A stretch of 64,000 nt of DNA from Arthrobacter sp. PAMC25564 (GCF_004798705.1 NZ_CP039290.1:1054001-1118000), one strand, 5' to 3'; shown: positions 45,730 to 55,767, counted from the stretch's first letter. Made by a program: numbers and translations. The notes: generated by a model not told the origin, from the letters alone.

Positions 45730-46329
45730 ATGTTCGTCAAGGTGTGCGGGCTCAGCACCCCCGAATCAGTGCGCATTGCGGTCGGGTCCGGGGCGGACGC
45801 CGTCGGTTTCGTGCTGACCGCTAGTCCCCGGGAAGTGACGCCCGCGCAGGTCCGGGAGCTCCTGGACCAGGTTCCGGCCGGGCTTCCCGCCGTGGGGGTC
45901 TTCCGGCATGAAACGGCCGTTGCCGCCGTCGCGGTGGCGCGTGAGGCAGGGCTGTCCTGGGTCCAGCTGCACGGAGGGCGTACCCCGGCGGATGTGCAGG
46001 CGGTGCACGACGCCGGCATGAAAGTCATCCGCGCCGTCACGATGTCGGCGCCTCCCGAAGCGTTCGGCAGCTGGGGCGAGGAGCTGCTGCTGATCGACGC
46101 CGCCGTGCCCGGTTCCGGAGAGGCCTGGGACTACGGTTCCGTCCGGGACAAACCGCTCAAGGGCCGGTCCTGGCTGCTAGCGGGAGGCCTGGACCCCCTC
46201 AACGTCGCCGAGGCGGCGGCGCAGGCCGGCGCCTGGGGCGTGGATGTCTCCTCCGGCGTCGAATCATCCCGCGGGGTCAAGGACCTGGCCAAGATCAGAG
46301 CCTTCGTGGCGGCAGCCAAATCCGCGTGA
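45730..46329 (+). CDS. trpF: Phosphoribosylanthranilate isomerase
   Basis: 199 residues, full length for TrpF. MFVKVCGLSTPESV carries the catalytic Cys of the KVCGL motif; GADAVGFVL, VGVFRHE, VQLHGGRTP, LLIDAAVPGSGEAWDY and LAGGLDPLNVAEAA...VDVSSGVESSRGVKD follow, the latter containing the catalytic Asp and phosphate-binding loop. It catalyses the isomerisation step in tryptophan synthesis. Other trp genes are not adjacent. GGAG precedes ATG 45730. Confidence 0.92.
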   Translation: MFVKVCGLSTPESVRIAVGSGADAVGFVLTASPREVTPAQVRELLDQVPAGLPAVGVFRHETAVAAVAVAREAGLSWVQLHGGRTPADVQAVHDAGMKVIRAVTMSAPPEAFGSWGEELLLIDAAVPGSGEAWDYGSVRDKPLKGRSWLLAGGLDPLNVAEAAAQAGAWGVDVSSGVESSRGVKDLAKIRAFVAAAKSA

Positions 46330-46445
46330 AGCATGCAAGCCCTCGGGCACTAGCCGGGGGCTGACTTCATCGTTAGCATGCTCTGTGGGGGAATGCCCCG
46401 ATGACCAGGCGGGTCCGGCCCGCCAGCTGCTCGAAGGAGACCGTT

Positions 46446-46994
46446 GTGACTCTGCCCGAAGGTTTGACCCCTGGCGTCTGGACGCTGGACATGTCCCACA
46501 GCGAAGTCGGATTCAGTGTCCGCCATGCCGGGATCAGCAAGGTCCGCGGCCGGTTCAACGAGGCCACCGCCGAGGCACGGGTCCGGGATTCCCTCGCCGA
46601 CGCCAGCCTGCACGCGACCATCAAGACCGCCAGCTTCGATTCCGGTGACGCCAACCGCGACGGCCACGTCCGCGGCCCCGACTTCTTCGACGTCGAGAAG
46701 TACCCCGATATGACCTTCCGGGCCACCGCAATCAGGGGCGACGGCGAGGACTACGTGCTGACGGGTGATCTCACCATCCGCGACACCACCAAGCCGGTGG
46801 ACCTTGAGGTCGAATTCACCGGCGTTGCGGTGGACCCCTTCGGTGCCACCCGGGCAGGTTTCAGTGCGGAGGCAGAAATCAGCCGCAAGGAATTCGGCCT
46901 GACCTGGAACGCCGCCCTGGCAGCGGGCGGCCTGCTCGTCGGCGACAAGGTCAAGATCAACGTCGAAGCGGCCCTGGTCAAGCAGGAAGCTTAG
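46446..46994 (+). CDS. YceI family protein
   Basis: 182 residues from GTG 46446, with GAAGGAG upstream. WTLDMSHSEVGFSVRHAGISKVRGRFNE is the family N-terminus, and ASFDSGDANRDGHVRGPDFFDVEKYPDMTF the lipocalin-like core, with GDLTIRDTTKPVDLEVEF. YceI proteins are isoprenoid-binding lipocalins; no signal peptide is present here, so a cytoplasmic role is likely. The longer open frame from 46401 is unlikely. Confidence 0.93.
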   Translation: MTLPEGLTPGVWTLDMSHSEVGFSVRHAGISKVRGRFNEATAEARVRDSLADASLHATIKTASFDSGDANRDGHVRGPDFFDVEKYPDMTFRATAIRGDGEDYVLTGDLTIRDTTKPVDLEVEFTGVAVDPFGATRAGFSAEAEISRKEFGLTWNAALAAGGLLVGDKVKINVEAALVKQEA

Positions 46995-47068
46995 CGGCCT
47001 CCCGGAATGGTGACTGTCCGGAGCCAAACTCTGGTCCTTGCCGGCTCGTGGAGGGGGAGAATGGGTCC

Positions 47069-47476
47069 ATGAAGACACTCCTGAACCTCATTTGGCTGCT
47101 CTTCGGCGGTCTCTGGCTGGCGCTTGGATACTTCGTGGCGGGGGTGGTCTGCTGCCTGCTCGTTGTCACCATTCCATGGGGGCTCGCCTCGTTCCGCATC
47201 GCCTCCTACGCGCTCTGGCCCTTCGGCCGTACGGTGGTGGACCGGCCCGGCGGCACGGGCCTGTTCGCGCTGCTCGGAAACGTCATCTGGTTGCTCGTGG
47301 CGGGCATCTGGATCGCGATCGGACATATCGTCACGGCGTTCGCCATGGCGCTCACGGTTGTCGGCATCCCGCTGGCGATCGCCAACCTCAAGCTCATCCC
47401 GGTGTCCCTGATGCCGCTGGGCAAGCAGATAGTCCCAAGCAACTCGCCCTTTGTGACGGGTTACCGCAAGAGCTGA
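47069..47476 (+). CDS. YccF domain-containing membrane protein
   Basis: 135 residues. Two YccF repeats are visible: NLIWLLFGGLWLALGYFVAGVVCCLLVVTIPWGLASFRIASYALWPFG and LLGNVIWLLVAGIWIAIGHIVTAFAMALTVVGIPLAIANLKLIPVSLMPLG. Four hydrophobic helices; function unknown. GGAGGGGGAG lies ten bases before ATG 47069. An upstream GTG at 47048 is in frame but overlaps that ribosome site. The next gene starts 11 bases after the stop. Confidence 0.93.
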   Translation: MKTLLNLIWLLFGGLWLALGYFVAGVVCCLLVVTIPWGLASFRIASYALWPFGRTVVDRPGGTGLFALLGNVIWLLVAGIWIAIGHIVTAFAMALTVVGIPLAIANLKLIPVSLMPLGKQIVPSNSPFVTGYRKS

Positions 47477-47487
47477 GGAAGATCAAG

Positions 47488-47961
47488 ATGTCTGAAGAAT
47501 CTGCGGCGGGCGATGACCTTATGCTGGTCATCGTCCGCGAGTTCAGGGCCCCCATCGCCGTGGTCTGGTCCGCGCTGACAGACCCGGACCAGGCCCCGGA
47601 CTGGTGGGGGCCGCACGGTTTCCATGTTCCGCGCGAGAGCATCGACACGGACTTGGAGGTCGGCGGCCTCTACCGGGCCTGCATGATCAAGGACGACACC
47701 GGGGAAGAGCACTGGTGGAGCGGTGTCCACACCGACATTGAGCCGCCCGGGCTGTTGATGTTTACCCATGCCTGGGACAAGCCGGACGGGACCCGGGGCT
47801 TTGAGACGGAGGTGGCGTTCCGGCTGGAAGAGGTCGACGGCGGCAGCCTCATGACCTTCACCCAGGGGCCGTTCGAGTCCGTGGAAAGCCGCGACGCCCA
47901 CGGGTCCGGCTGGCTCGAGTCGTTCGAGCGGCTGGCCAATCACCTCGGCGTCGACGCCTGA
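47488..47961 (+). CDS. SRPBCC / AHSA1-like protein
   Basis: 157 residues. IVREFRAPIAVVWSALTDPDQAPDWWGPHGF is the opening of START/AHA1-like hydrophobic-ligand domains, with GGLYRACMIKD, WWSGVHTDIEPPGLLMFTHAWD and the C-terminal helix GWLESFERLANHL. These proteins bind small hydrophobic ligands; role unknown. GAGGAAG precedes ATG 47488, probably co-transcribed with the YccF gene. Confidence 0.9.
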   Translation: MSEESAAGDDLMLVIVREFRAPIAVVWSALTDPDQAPDWWGPHGFHVPRESIDTDLEVGGLYRACMIKDDTGEEHWWSGVHTDIEPPGLLMFTHAWDKPDGTRGFETEVAFRLEEVDGGSLMTFTQGPFESVESRDAHGSGWLESFERLANHLGVDA

Positions 47962-47970
47962 GCGCCCCGT

Positions 47971-48840
47971 TCACATGAGTTCGCCGCGCAGGTTCCGGCG
48001 GGCTGCCTCCAGCCACAGTTCGCGTCCGCGGCTCGTGTGGAAGAGCGGATCGAGCCGCAGGAGCTGGCGGACGACGGCGGCGCGCCCGGCGGCGAAGTCG
48101 TCGTCGCCGATGTGCGCAAAGTCTTCCCTGACCGCTGCCCGGTAGCGGGCATAAGCTTCGGGGGCGCCGCCCAGGACCGAGAGATCGGCGTCGCTGAGCA
48201 GGGCGCCGGCGTCGTCGTCGGGCCCGGGGCAGTGGTCGGCCGTCAGCCGCACCAGGCGGGCCACCTCGTCCACCTCGGCGTCGGGAAGCCCGGCCCGGGC
48301 GAGAGCGTCCTCGGCCAGCCGGGCCGATTCTTCCTCGTCCTCGCCTGCGATGCCGCGGTAGACGGCGTCATGGAACCAGGCCGCCAGCAGCACCGGGCGC
48401 GGCGGGGCGGCAGGATGCGTCAGCAGGTCCAGGGCTTCCAGGACCGCCAGCAGATGGGTCCGGCCGTGGTATCTCCGGTGCTCCTCGCCCCAGCGGTCCA
48501 GGAGATCGAGGAACAGTGCATCGTGGGCCGGCAGGGCGTCGTTCCAGCGGTTCAGGAGGGGCAGCTTCAGGGCTTTGCTGCGCTGGCGTGCGGGGATCCG
48601 CAGGCCGCTGGCGATCAGCTTGCGGACCAGGGTCCTGCCCTCCACGGGGACGGCCCCGGCCGCGACGAGTGCCCCGTAGCGGGCTTCGGCGACGTCGTAA
48701 TGGTCGCCGTCGAACGCCCGTTCCGGAATACCGGCGGCTGCTGCGAAGTCGTGCAGCTCCTGGATCGAGGTGTCCGAGATCAGGTGCGAGAAGCGGGTTC
48801 CATGGGCAGGCCAAAGCGGCGGATCAACATAGATGGCCAT
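47971..48840 (-). CDS. DUF4031 + HD-type phosphohydrolase-like protein
   Basis: 289 residues with two parts. Residues 1-85 match DUF4031 (AIYVDPPLWPAHGTRFSHLISD...ELHDFAAAAGIP...FDGDHYDV). The rest resembles predicted metal-dependent HD-superfamily proteins (COG4339): RRYHGRTHLLAVLEAL, LAAWFHDAVYRG and LTADH provide candidate ligands, ending EDFAHIGDDDFAAGRAAV. The fusion is known in actinobacteria. Function unknown. Convergent with the SRPBCC gene. Confidence 0.85.
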   Translation of the reverse strand: MAIYVDPPLWPAHGTRFSHLISDTSIQELHDFAAAAGIPERAFDGDHYDVAEARYGALVAAGAVPVEGRTLVRKLIASGLRIPARQRSKALKLPLLNRWNDALPAHDALFLDLLDRWGEEHRRYHGRTHLLAVLEALDLLTHPAAPPRPVLLAAWFHDAVYRGIAGEDEEESARLAEDALARAGLPDAEVDEVARLVRLTADHCPGPDDDAGALLSDADLSVLGGAPEAYARYRAAVREDFAHIGDDDFAAGRAAVVRQLLRLDPLFHTSRGRELWLEAARRNLRGELM

Positions 48841-48899
48841 GCAGGAAGTCTAATGCGGGGCGTGAGGGAGCGTCGGCAGGGGAGGCCAGTGTGGTGATC

Positions 48900-48928
48900 T
48901 TGTTTGCGAAGAAATTCTTCCCTATGAA
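48900..48928 (+). promoter_or_regulatory. Promoter of the molybdate operon
   Basis: TTGTTT (48900-48905), 17-base gap, TATGAA (48923-48928), about 26 bases before the first start codon. No repressor palindrome is obvious, but TTCCCTATG occurs twice (48918-48926 and 48949-48957), a possible direct-repeat site. Confidence 0.5.
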
Positions 48929-48954
48929 CCGCAGATGCGAGTTAGAGTTTCCCT

Positions 48955-49365
48955 ATGCCCAATATCCGCGTTTCCGAAGCAGCCCGGTTCCTCGGCGTCA
49001 GTGATGACACCGTCCGGCGCTGGATCGAGAACGGGAGCCTGTCCGCGCTGAAGGACGGCGCCGGGCGGCTGGCCGTGGACGGGCTGGAGCTCGCGCGGCT
49101 GGCCCGGCAGCAGGCCCAGCTTCCGGACGACCCGGCCCAGGTCGGCAGCTCGGCCCGGAACCGCTTCGTCGGTCTGGTCACCGCCATCACGGCGGACACG
49201 GTGATGGCCCAGGTGGAACTGCAATGCGGGCCCTTCCGTGTGGTGTCGCTGATGAGCAGCGAGGCCGTGCGCGAGCTTGGGCTTGAGCTCGGATCTGTTG
49301 CCACCGCCGTCGTCAAGGCCACCACCGTCATCATCGAAACGTCCAAAGGCAAGAGCGTCCTATGA
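48955..49365 (+). CDS. HTH/Mop-domain molybdate-binding protein
   Basis: 136 residues. A MerR/excisionase-type helix-turn-helix (IRVSEAARFLGVSDDTVRRWIENGSLSAL, residues 4-32) is joined to a Mop/TOBE domain (NRFVGLVTAITADTVMAQVELQCGPFRVVSLMSSEAV...VKATTVIIE). This is the layout of actinobacterial molybdate sensors that may act like ModE. It starts the operon and overlaps modA by 4 bases. It is a likely autoregulator, though DNA binding is inferred. Confidence 0.9.
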   Translation: MPNIRVSEAARFLGVSDDTVRRWIENGSLSALKDGAGRLAVDGLELARLARQQAQLPDDPAQVGSSARNRFVGLVTAITADTVMAQVELQCGPFRVVSLMSSEAVRELGLELGSVATAVVKATTVIIETSKGKSVL

Positions 49366-50183
49366 GATTTTCAGCCGCCCTCCTTCTCTCTGCCGTGTTG
49401 GCTGCCTGCCTCGGCGGATGTGCTTCGGGCACCCCCGCCGCCCCAGGCAGTTCCGCCCTAGGCAGTTCCACCCCCGCCGCAACAGGCGGCTCCGGGGCCC
49501 CTGGACTCTCCGGGAGCATCACGGTCTTCGCGGCGGCGTCCCTGAAGCCCACGTTCACCAGGCTGGCCAGCGATTTCGAGGCCAGGAACCCGGGAACCAA
49601 GGTCACGCTCAGCTTCGCCGGTTCCTCCGATCTGGTCACCCAGCTCACCCAGGGGGCCCCGGCAGACGTGTTCGCCTCAGCCGACACCAGGAACATGGCC
49701 AGGCTCTCGGACGCGTCGCTCGTCGAAGGATCGTCCCAAGACTTCGCCACAAACGTCCTGACCATCGCTGTGCCGCCGGCAAATCCCGCCTCGATCGGCT
49801 CGTTTGCGGACCTCGCCAGGCCGGGCGTGAAGGTCGTGACCTGCGCGAGCCAGGTACCCTGCGGCGCCGCGGCCCAGACGGTCCAGAAGGCAAGCGGCAT
49901 CACCCTGAAGCCGGTCAGCGAGGAATCCTCGGTCACCGATGTCCTGGGCAAGGTCACCTCCGGTGAAGCCGACGCCGGACTCGTCTATGTCACTGACGTC
50001 AAGGCCGCCGGGGACAAGGTCAAGGGAATCCCGTTCCCCGAGTCGGCCCAGGCCGTCAACAGCTACCCGATCGCCGCGGTGCGGACCAGCAGGAACAAGG
50101 GTCTCGCCGCCGCCTTTATCGCCGCGGTGACTGGCAGCGAGGGCCGGAAAGTCCTCCTCGACGCCGGCTTCGGCGCCCCGTAG
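49362..50183 (+). CDS. modA: Molybdate ABC transporter, substrate-binding lipoprotein
   Basis: 273 residues. Lipoprotein signal peptide with lipobox LGGC (Cys about residue 20), a Pro/Ser/Ala linker, then the ModA fold: [82 protein letters not shown] and [19 protein letters not shown]. The conserved Ser (AAASL), Ser (GSS) and Tyr positions bind molybdate. Overlaps the Mop gene; modB begins 7 bases later. Confidence 0.95.
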   Translation: MRFSAALLLSAVLAACLGGCASGTPAAPGSSALGSSTPAATGGSGAPGLSGSITVFAAASLKPTFTRLASDFEARNPGTKVTLSFAGSSDLVTQLTQGAPADVFASADTRNMARLSDASLVEGSSQDFATNVLTIAVPPANPASIGSFADLARPGVKVVTCASQVPCGAAAQTVQKASGITLKPVSEESSVTDVLGKVTSGEADAGLVYVTDVKAAGDKVKGIPFPESAQAVNSYPIAAVRTSRNKGLAAAFIAAVTGSEGRKVLLDAGFGAP

Positions 50184-50190
50184 GCGCCGG

Positions 50191-51066
50191 ATGAGCCCGT
50201 CAGGCCGCCGGGGAAACGGCGCCAGGAAGAGACCCGGCGGCGCCCCGGGCCACGAGTACAGCGGCATTCCGGCCTGGATCATGGCGATGGCGGCCATCGG
50301 CGCGTTGTTCGTCCTGCTGCCGCTGGCGGCCATGGTGGCCAAGGTCAACTGGCCCCAGTTCATTCCGTTGGTCACCTCCGACGCGTCCTTCACGGCCCTC
50401 GGGCTCAGCCTCCGTACGGCCGCGGCGAGCACAGTACTGTGTGTGCTGCTCGGGGTGCCGCTGGCAATGGTGCTGGCCCGCGGTCACTTCCGCGGGCAAT
50501 CGTTGCTGCGCTCCTTCGTGCTGCTGCCGCTGGTCCTGCCGCCCGTGGTGGGCGGCATCGCGCTGCTGTATACCTTCGGCCGGCAGGGCCTTCTGGGCCG
50601 GACTTTGGACGTCGCGGGGATCCAGATCGCGTTTTCGACGACGGCGGTGGTGCTCGCCCAGGCCTTCGTCGCGCTGCCGTTCCTGGTGGTGAGCCTCGAA
50701 GGGGCCCTCCGTTCGGCCGGTGGCCGGTATGAGGCAGTCGCCGCGACTCTCGGCGCCCGCCCCACCACGGTGTTTCGCCGGGTCACGGTGCCGCTGGTGC
50801 TGCCCGGGCTCGCCTCCGGGGCCGTGCTGTCGTTCGCCCGGAGCCTCGGCGAATTCGGGGCTACCCTCACCTTCGCGGGCAGCCTGCAGGGGGTCACCCG
50901 CACCCTGCCGCTGGAAATCTACCTGCAGCGCGAGACCGACGCCGACGCCGCCGTCGCGCTGTCCCTGCTGCTGGTCGCTGTGGCGGTGATCGTCGTCGGG
51001 CTCGCCTACCGGCGTCCGGCGCCTTCCAGGACCCGGAGCGCCGCCCGGGCGGAGCATGCGGCATGA
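50191..51066 (+). CDS. modB: Molybdate ABC transporter, permease
   Basis: 291 residues. After a charged N-terminus it has about six TM segments; the cytoplasmic coupling loop reads [31 protein letters not shown] (EAA motif), and [33 protein letters not shown] is characteristic of ModB/CysT-type permeases. It forms the channel dimer with ModC. Its stop overlaps the modC ATG. Confidence 0.95.
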   Translation: MSPSGRRGNGARKRPGGAPGHEYSGIPAWIMAMAAIGALFVLLPLAAMVAKVNWPQFIPLVTSDASFTALGLSLRTAAASTVLCVLLGVPLAMVLARGHFRGQSLLRSFVLLPLVLPPVVGGIALLYTFGRQGLLGRTLDVAGIQIAFSTTAVVLAQAFVALPFLVVSLEGALRSAGGRYEAVAATLGARPTTVFRRVTVPLVLPGLASGAVLSFARSLGEFGATLTFAGSLQGVTRTLPLEIYLQRETDADAAVALSLLLVAVAVIVVGLAYRRPAPSRTRSAARAEHAA

Positions 51067-52112
51067 GCCTTCGTTTCGAGGCCGCCATCGCCGCCAGGGG
51101 CTTCGACGTCGCCCTGCACCTGGAAGACGGCGAGACCCTTGCCGTGCTGGGGCCCAATGGTGCCGGAAAATCGACCCTGCTCGCGGTGGTCGCGGGCCTG
51201 CTCCGGCCGGACACGGGCCGGGCAGAGATGGACGGCCGGATCCTGTTCGGGTTCGGCCCGCCCACGACGGCGTGGACCGCGCCGCATCGCCGCGGCACCG
51301 CCCTGCTGGCCCAGGAACCGCTGCTGTTCCCGCACCTGAGCGCGCTCGAAAACGTAGCCTTCGGGCCGCGGAGCGCGGGCGTGCCCAAGCGGGCGGCCAG
51401 GGAGGCTGCCCGGCGCTGGCTGGCCGAGGTCCACGCTGAAGACCTTGCCGCCCGGCGGCCCGGGGAACTCTCCGGCGGCCAGGCGCAGCGCGTCGCGGTG
51501 GCGAGGGCCCTCGCGGTGAACCCGGATGTCCTGCTGCTCGACGAGCCCATGGCAGCCCTGGACATCCACGCTGCCCCGCTGCTGCGCAGGCTGCTCAAGC
51601 GGATCCTGGCCGGCCGGCGGGCCATCATCGTCACGCACGACGTGCTGGACGCCTACATGCTCGCGGACCGTGTGATCGTGATGGAGGACGGCCGGATCAC
51701 CGAGGAAGGCCCCACCCGTGAGGTGCTCCGGAGGCCGCGCAGCAGCTTCGCCGCCGGACTGGCCGGGCTGAACCTGGTCACGGGGTCCGTGACCGCCGCC
51801 GGGATCCGGACTGCGGAGGGCCTCGAGTTCGCGGGGCAGCATGACGCCCCGCTCGCCCCCGGGGAAGCGGGCGTGGCTGCGTTCCCGCCGTCGGCCGTGT
51901 CCGTGTTCCTGACCGAGGCACACGGCAGCCCCCGGAACGCGTTTTGGGTGACCATCTCGGACCTGGAGCCGCACGGGGACCAGATCCGGATCCGGGCCGG
52001 GGAGCTGTCCGCGGACGTCACGCCTGCAGCGTCCGCAGACCTTGGCCTGGCCCCCGGCATGGCTGTCTATTTCGTGGTCAAGGCGGCCGCGGTGTCCATC
52101 TACCCGGCGTAG
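51063..52112 (+). CDS. modC: Molybdate ABC transporter, ATP-binding protein
   Basis: 349 residues. Walker [11 protein letters not shown] loop [21 protein letters not shown], signature [15 protein letters not shown], Walker [13 protein letters not shown], switch His in [12 protein letters not shown]. The C-terminal 110 residues form the TOBE/Mop-type regulatory domain ([26 protein letters not shown]). It hydrolyses ATP to drive molybdate uptake. Ends the mod operon; convergent with the AhpD-like gene 10 bases on. Confidence 0.95.
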   Translation: MSLRFEAAIAARGFDVALHLEDGETLAVLGPNGAGKSTLLAVVAGLLRPDTGRAEMDGRILFGFGPPTTAWTAPHRRGTALLAQEPLLFPHLSALENVAFGPRSAGVPKRAAREAARRWLAEVHAEDLAARRPGELSGGQAQRVAVARALAVNPDVLLLDEPMAALDIHAAPLLRRLLKRILAGRRAIIVTHDVLDAYMLADRVIVMEDGRITEEGPTREVLRRPRSSFAAGLAGLNLVTGSVTAAGIRTAEGLEFAGQHDAPLAPGEAGVAAFPPSAVSVFLTEAHGSPRNAFWVTISDLEPHGDQIRIRAGELSADVTPAASADLGLAPGMAVYFVVKAAAVSIYPA

Positions 52113-52122
52113 CGGTCGGCGG

Positions 52123-52614
52123 CTATCCCTGCCGGCGCCGGACGGGGTGTTCGCTGATGATGGAGAGACGGTTGAAGGAATTCATGGTGATCGCCAGCCA
52201 GCTGATGGCAGAGAATTCGCCCACTGTGAGGTGGTGCCGGGCGTAGCCGGTGTCCCGCTCGCGGGCAGCGAAATCGCTGACGTTGGTGACGGCCTCGGCC
52301 AAGGCGAGAGCCGCACGTTCCTTCGCCGTGAACAGCCTGGTTTCGCGCCAGGCGGGCAGCACCGCGAGCCGTTGGACGGATTCTCCATTCTCCAGCGCGT
52401 CACTGACGTGCACGTCCAGGCAGTAGGCGCAGCCGTTGATCTGGGAAATGCGGATATTCAGCAGTTCCGTCAGCGTCCTGTCGAGCCCGGCCTCCGCGGC
52501 GGCCTCCCGGGCCTTGAGCTTCAGCCCGTTCAGTGCCTTCCATACTGCGGGGTCTTCCTTGTCAAGGAAAACGCTCCGGGTGATGGGGTGCTGCGCTGCC
52601 GCTGTCTCGTCCAT
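52123..52614 (-). CDS. Carboxymuconolactone decarboxylase / AhpD-like protein
   Basis: 163 residues from ATG 52612-52614. The AhpD active-site motif is [11 protein letters not shown] (C-x2-C-x3-H, around residue 65), preceded by [12 protein letters not shown] and followed by [11 protein letters not shown]. These proteins work as alkylhydroperoxidase-like disulfide reductases. A 14-base perfect palindrome 40 bases upstream overlaps a TTGACA on this strand, suggesting a dedicated repressor elsewhere. In-frame start 52632 is possible but has no better ribosome site. Confidence 0.88.
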   Translation of the reverse strand: MDETAAAQHPITRSVFLDKEDPAVWKALNGLKLKAREAAAEAGLDRTLTELLNIRISQINGCAYCLDVHVSDALENGESVQRLAVLPAWRETRLFTAKERAALALAEAVTNVSDFAARERDTGYARHHLTVGEFSAISWLAITMNSFNRLSIISEHPVRRRQG

Positions 52615-52654
52615 GCTTCCCAGAATACCCACCGGTTACTTTGCACATGCTGTG

Positions 52655-52668
52655 TGACAATATTGTCA
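52655..52668. promoter_or_regulatory. Palindromic operator TGACAATATTGTCA
   Basis: A perfect 14-base palindrome, with a TTGACA -35-like hexamer on the minus strand inside it, 40 bases upstream of the AhpD-like start. A further half-site GTGACAG lies just beyond at 52674-52680. The cognate regulator is not in the window. Confidence 0.6.
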
Positions 52669-52690
52669 AAGATGTGACAGACTCCAAATG

Positions 52691-52884
52691 TGGAAGCCCC
52701 GGATCCGGTGGCCGGTTCCTTGGGGGAGCCGGCCACCGAATCCCTGCCCCGCCCCATCCGTCCGCAACGGGGCATGTCCAGCGTTCCGGCGTTGGCGCGC
52801 GGGGGACATGCCCATTCCTGGAGCCGAGGCCCGGGCATCCAGGGACCATGTCCAGCGCCGTGGGCGTGCGGAGGGCATGTCCCC
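52691..52884. repeat. Structured, repeated intergenic segment before clpB
   Basis: Part of a 413-base gap without genes. A hairpin with 10-base arms (52706-52715 / 52729-52738) is followed by two imperfect copies, about 74 bases apart, of a unit starting CATGTCCAGCG. Four GGRCATGYCC-like palindromes lie at 52770, 52804, 52844 and 52873; the first two are perfect 10-base complements of each other. Function unknown. Confidence 0.7.
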
Positions 52885-52970
52885 TGGGGCGCACCAGATG
52901 CAGCCGGAGCACTCCGGCCCTAGACAGCCGTTTCGCTGTCGGCAAACATGGACCCAGCGGTACTACGTGC

Positions 52971-52996
52971 AAAGTTGAGCGGAATAGACTCAACTT
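52971..52996. promoter_or_regulatory. HAIR operator (HspR site) before clpB
   Basis: AAAGTTGAG, 9-base spacer, CTCAACTT, with the same core and spacing as the two dnaK sites. A TAGACT -10-like box (52985-52990) lies inside it. This places clpB under the HspR encoded at 18171-18593. Confidence 0.88.
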
Positions 52997-53027
52997 CAAC
53001 AACAGCTTATTCCGGAAGGAGCTCTCT

Positions 53028-55697
53028 TTGGACGCCAAATTCACCACCAAGAGCCAGGAGGCTCTTTCGGCAGCAGCCATGAACGCCTCGACGGCAGGGA
53101 ATCCCCAGCTCGAACCCGCGCACCTGCTCAAGGCCCTCATGGACCAGCGCGAGGGCGTCGCCGTCGCGCTGCTCCGTGCTACCGGAACCGACCCTGATGC
53201 GGTCAGCGTCCAGGCGAGCACCGCCATCAAGGCGCTCCCGTCCACGTCCGGCACAACGGTGCAGCAGGCCCAGCTGTCCCGCAGCGCCATGCAGGCCATC
53301 AAGAATGCGCAGACTGAAGCTGAAAGGCTCGGAGACAGCTTCGTGTCCACCGAACACCTGCTCCTGGGTCTTTCCGCCGGCAGTGACGCTGTTGGAAAGC
53401 TGATGCGCGACGCCGGCGCCTCCCACGAAGCGCTGCTGGCAGCCCTGCCCGGCGTCCGCGGCGGCCGCAAGGTGGACAACGCCGACCCCGAGAACACCTT
53501 CGAGGCCCTGGAGAAGTACGGCACCGACCTGACCGCCATCGCCCGCTCCGGCAAGCTTGATCCCGTCATCGGCCGCGACGCCGAAATCCGCCGCATCATC
53601 CAGGTCCTGAGCCGCCGGACCAAGAACAACCCCGTGATCATCGGCGAGCCCGGCGTCGGCAAGACCGCCGTCGTCGAAGGCCTCGCCCAGCGGATCGTGG
53701 CCGGTGACGTGCCCGAAAGCCTGCGCGGCAAGACCCTGATCGCCCTTGACCTCGCGTCCATGGTGGCCGGTGCGAAGTACCGCGGTGAATTCGAGGAGCG
53801 GCTCAAGGCCGTGCTGGAGGAAATCAAGGGCTCGGAAGGGCAGATCGTCACCTTCATTGACGAGATCCACACGGTGGTCGGCGCCGGCGCGTCCGGGGAC
53901 AGCTCCATGGACGCCGGGAACATGCTCAAGCCCATGCTGGCCCGCGGCGAGCTCCGCCTGATCGGCGCCACGACCCTGGACGAGTACCGCGAAAACATCG
54001 AAAAGGATCCGGCCCTGGAACGCCGCTTCCAGCAGGTGTTTGTCGGCGAGCCCAGCGTGGATGACACCATCGGCATCCTGCGCGGCCTCAAGGAGCGTTA
54101 CGAGGCACACCACAAGGTGGCCATCGCCGACTCTGCCCTGGTGGCTGCCGCCACGCTCTCCAACCGCTACATTTCCGGCCGCCAGCTGCCCGACAAGGCA
54201 ATCGACCTCGTCGACGAGGCCGCCTCCCGGCTGCGGATGGAAATCGATTCCGCCCCGGAGGAGATCGACCAGCTGCGCCGTGCCGTCGACCGCCTGACCA
54301 TGGAGGAACTGGCCCTCGCCGGCGAGACCGACCCCGCGTCCGTGGAACGGCTCGCCGCCCTGCGCGCGGACATGGCGGACAAGAAGGAAGAGCTCGCCGC
54401 GCTCAATGCGCGCTGGGAATCCGAGAAGGCCGGCCTGAACCATGTCGGCGACCTCAAGGCCCGGATCGACGAGCTGCGCTCCGCCGCGGAGAAATACCAG
54501 CGCGAAGGTGACCTGGAAGCCGCCTCACGCATCCTCTACGGCGAACTCCCGGCCCTGGAGCGGGAGCTGAACGCGGCGGCCGAGGAGGAAACCGCCCGGG
54601 TGGCCGGCGGCGGCGCCAAACAGGACCTCATGGTGGCCGACGAGGTCACCGCGGACGACATCGCCGAAGTGATTTCGGCCTGGACCGGCATCCCGGCCGG
54701 CCGCATGCTGCAGGGCGAAAGCCAGAAGCTGCTCGAGATGGAGCACGTGCTCGGGGAGCGGCTGATCGGCCAGGCCAAGGCTGTCACCGCGGTCTCGGAC
54801 GCTGTCCGCCGCGCCCGGGCCGGGATCAGCGACCCCAACCGGCCCACCGGTTCCTTCCTGTTCCTCGGCCCCACCGGCGTCGGCAAGACCGAGCTGGCGA
54901 AGGCGCTGGCAGACTTCCTGTTCGACGACGAACGCGCCATGGTGCGGATTGACATGTCCGAGTACTCGGAGAAGCACTCCGTAGCCCGCCTCGTCGGGGC
55001 GCCTCCGGGCTATGTGGGGTACGAGGAAGGCGGCCAGCTGACCGAGGCCGTCCGGCGTCGTCCGTATTCTGTGTTGCTGCTGGATGAAGTCGAAAAGGCC
55101 CACCCGGAAGTCTTCGACATCCTGCTTCAGGTGCTCGACGACGGCCGCCTCACCGACGGCCAGGGCCGCACCGTGGACTTCCGCAACGTGATCCTGGTGC
55201 TGACCTCGAACCTGGGCAGCCAGTTCCTCGTCGACCCGACCCTGGACGCCACGGCCAAGCGCGAGGCCGTCATGGCCACCGTGCACGCGTCCTTCAAGCC
55301 CGAGTTCCTGAACCGGCTGGACGAGGTGGTGCTCTTTGACCCGCTGAGCGTTGAGGAACTGTCCCGGATCGTGGAACTGCAGGTCAAGGAGCTCGGCGAA
55401 CGGCTGAAGGGCCGCCGGCTCAACCTCGAAGTCACCGACGGCGCCCGTGCCTGGCTGGCGGTGACGGGCTTCGATCCGGCATATGGTGCCCGGCCGCTGC
55501 GCCGGCTGGTGCAGCGCGAAATCGGCGACCGGCTGGCCAAGGCCATCCTCGCCGGTGAGATCACGGATGGCGACACCGTACTGGTGGATACCGCCCCGGA
55601 CCTCGAGGAACTCACCGTGGGCGGCGCGCGGGCCTCGGACCGGCCCGACGGCGGTGCCTCCACCGGCGGCGGCCTCTCCGTCCAGCGGAAGGCCTAA
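53028..55697 (+). CDS. clpB: Disaggregase ClpB (Hsp100)
   Basis: 889 residues from TTG 53028, with GGAAGGAG upstream. N-terminal domain [19 protein letters not shown]..., first AAA Walker [14 protein letters not shown] and [10 protein letters not shown], coiled-coil middle domain (about 400-530), second AAA Walker [14 protein letters not shown], then the C-terminal D2 small domain. It threads aggregates through its hexamer with DnaKJ. Length is normal. The open frame upstream to 52641 is not coding: it would cross the HAIR site. Confidence 0.96.
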   Translation: MDAKFTTKSQEALSAAAMNASTAGNPQLEPAHLLKALMDQREGVAVALLRATGTDPDAVSVQASTAIKALPSTSGTTVQQAQLSRSAMQAIKNAQTEAERLGDSFVSTEHLLLGLSAGSDAVGKLMRDAGASHEALLAALPGVRGGRKVDNADPENTFEALEKYGTDLTAIARSGKLDPVIGRDAEIRRIIQVLSRRTKNNPVIIGEPGVGKTAVVEGLAQRIVAGDVPESLRGKTLIALDLASMVAGAKYRGEFEERLKAVLEEIKGSEGQIVTFIDEIHTVVGAGASGDSSMDAGNMLKPMLARGELRLIGATTLDEYRENIEKDPALERRFQQVFVGEPSVDDTIGILRGLKERYEAHHKVAIADSALVAAATLSNRYISGRQLPDKAIDLVDEAASRLRMEIDSAPEEIDQLRRAVDRLTMEELALAGETDPASVERLAALRADMADKKEELAALNARWESEKAGLNHVGDLKARIDELRSAAEKYQREGDLEAASRILYGELPALERELNAAAEEETARVAGGGAKQDLMVADEVTADDIAEVISAWTGIPAGRMLQGESQKLLEMEHVLGERLIGQAKAVTAVSDAVRRARAGISDPNRPTGSFLFLGPTGVGKTELAKALADFLFDDERAMVRIDMSEYSEKHSVARLVGAPPGYVGYEEGGQLTEAVRRRPYSVLLLDEVEKAHPEVFDILLQVLDDGRLTDGQGRTVDFRNVILVLTSNLGSQFLVDPTLDATAKREAVMATVHASFKPEFLNRLDEVVLFDPLSVEELSRIVELQVKELGERLKGRRLNLEVTDGARAWLAVTGFDPAYGARPLRRLVQREIGDRLAKAILAGEITDGDTVLVDTAPDLEELTVGGARASDRPDGGASTGGGLSVQRKA

Positions 55698-55711
55698 GCC
55701 AGGACCGGCGG

Positions 55712-55755
55712 GAACGCAATGGCAGCCGGGTCAGGGCCCGGCTGCCAGTGCGTTC
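55712..55755. terminator. Hairpin after clpB
   Basis: 19-base arms 55712-55730 and 55737-55755 with one mismatch and a 6-base loop, between the convergent clpB and septum-formation genes. A strong bidirectional terminator candidate. Confidence 0.75.
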
Positions 55756-55767
55756 AAAGCCGGGGTG

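Noticed and set aside
49277..49966. Alternative-frame ORF across the Mop/modA junction
   Set aside because: Out of frame with both clear proteins and composed of Arg/Pro-rich shadow sequence.
52641..53027. N-terminal extension of clpB by 129 codons
   Set aside because: Would translate across the palindrome, the repeat segment and the HAIR operator; TTG 53028 has a good ribosome site and gives the normal ClpB N-terminus.
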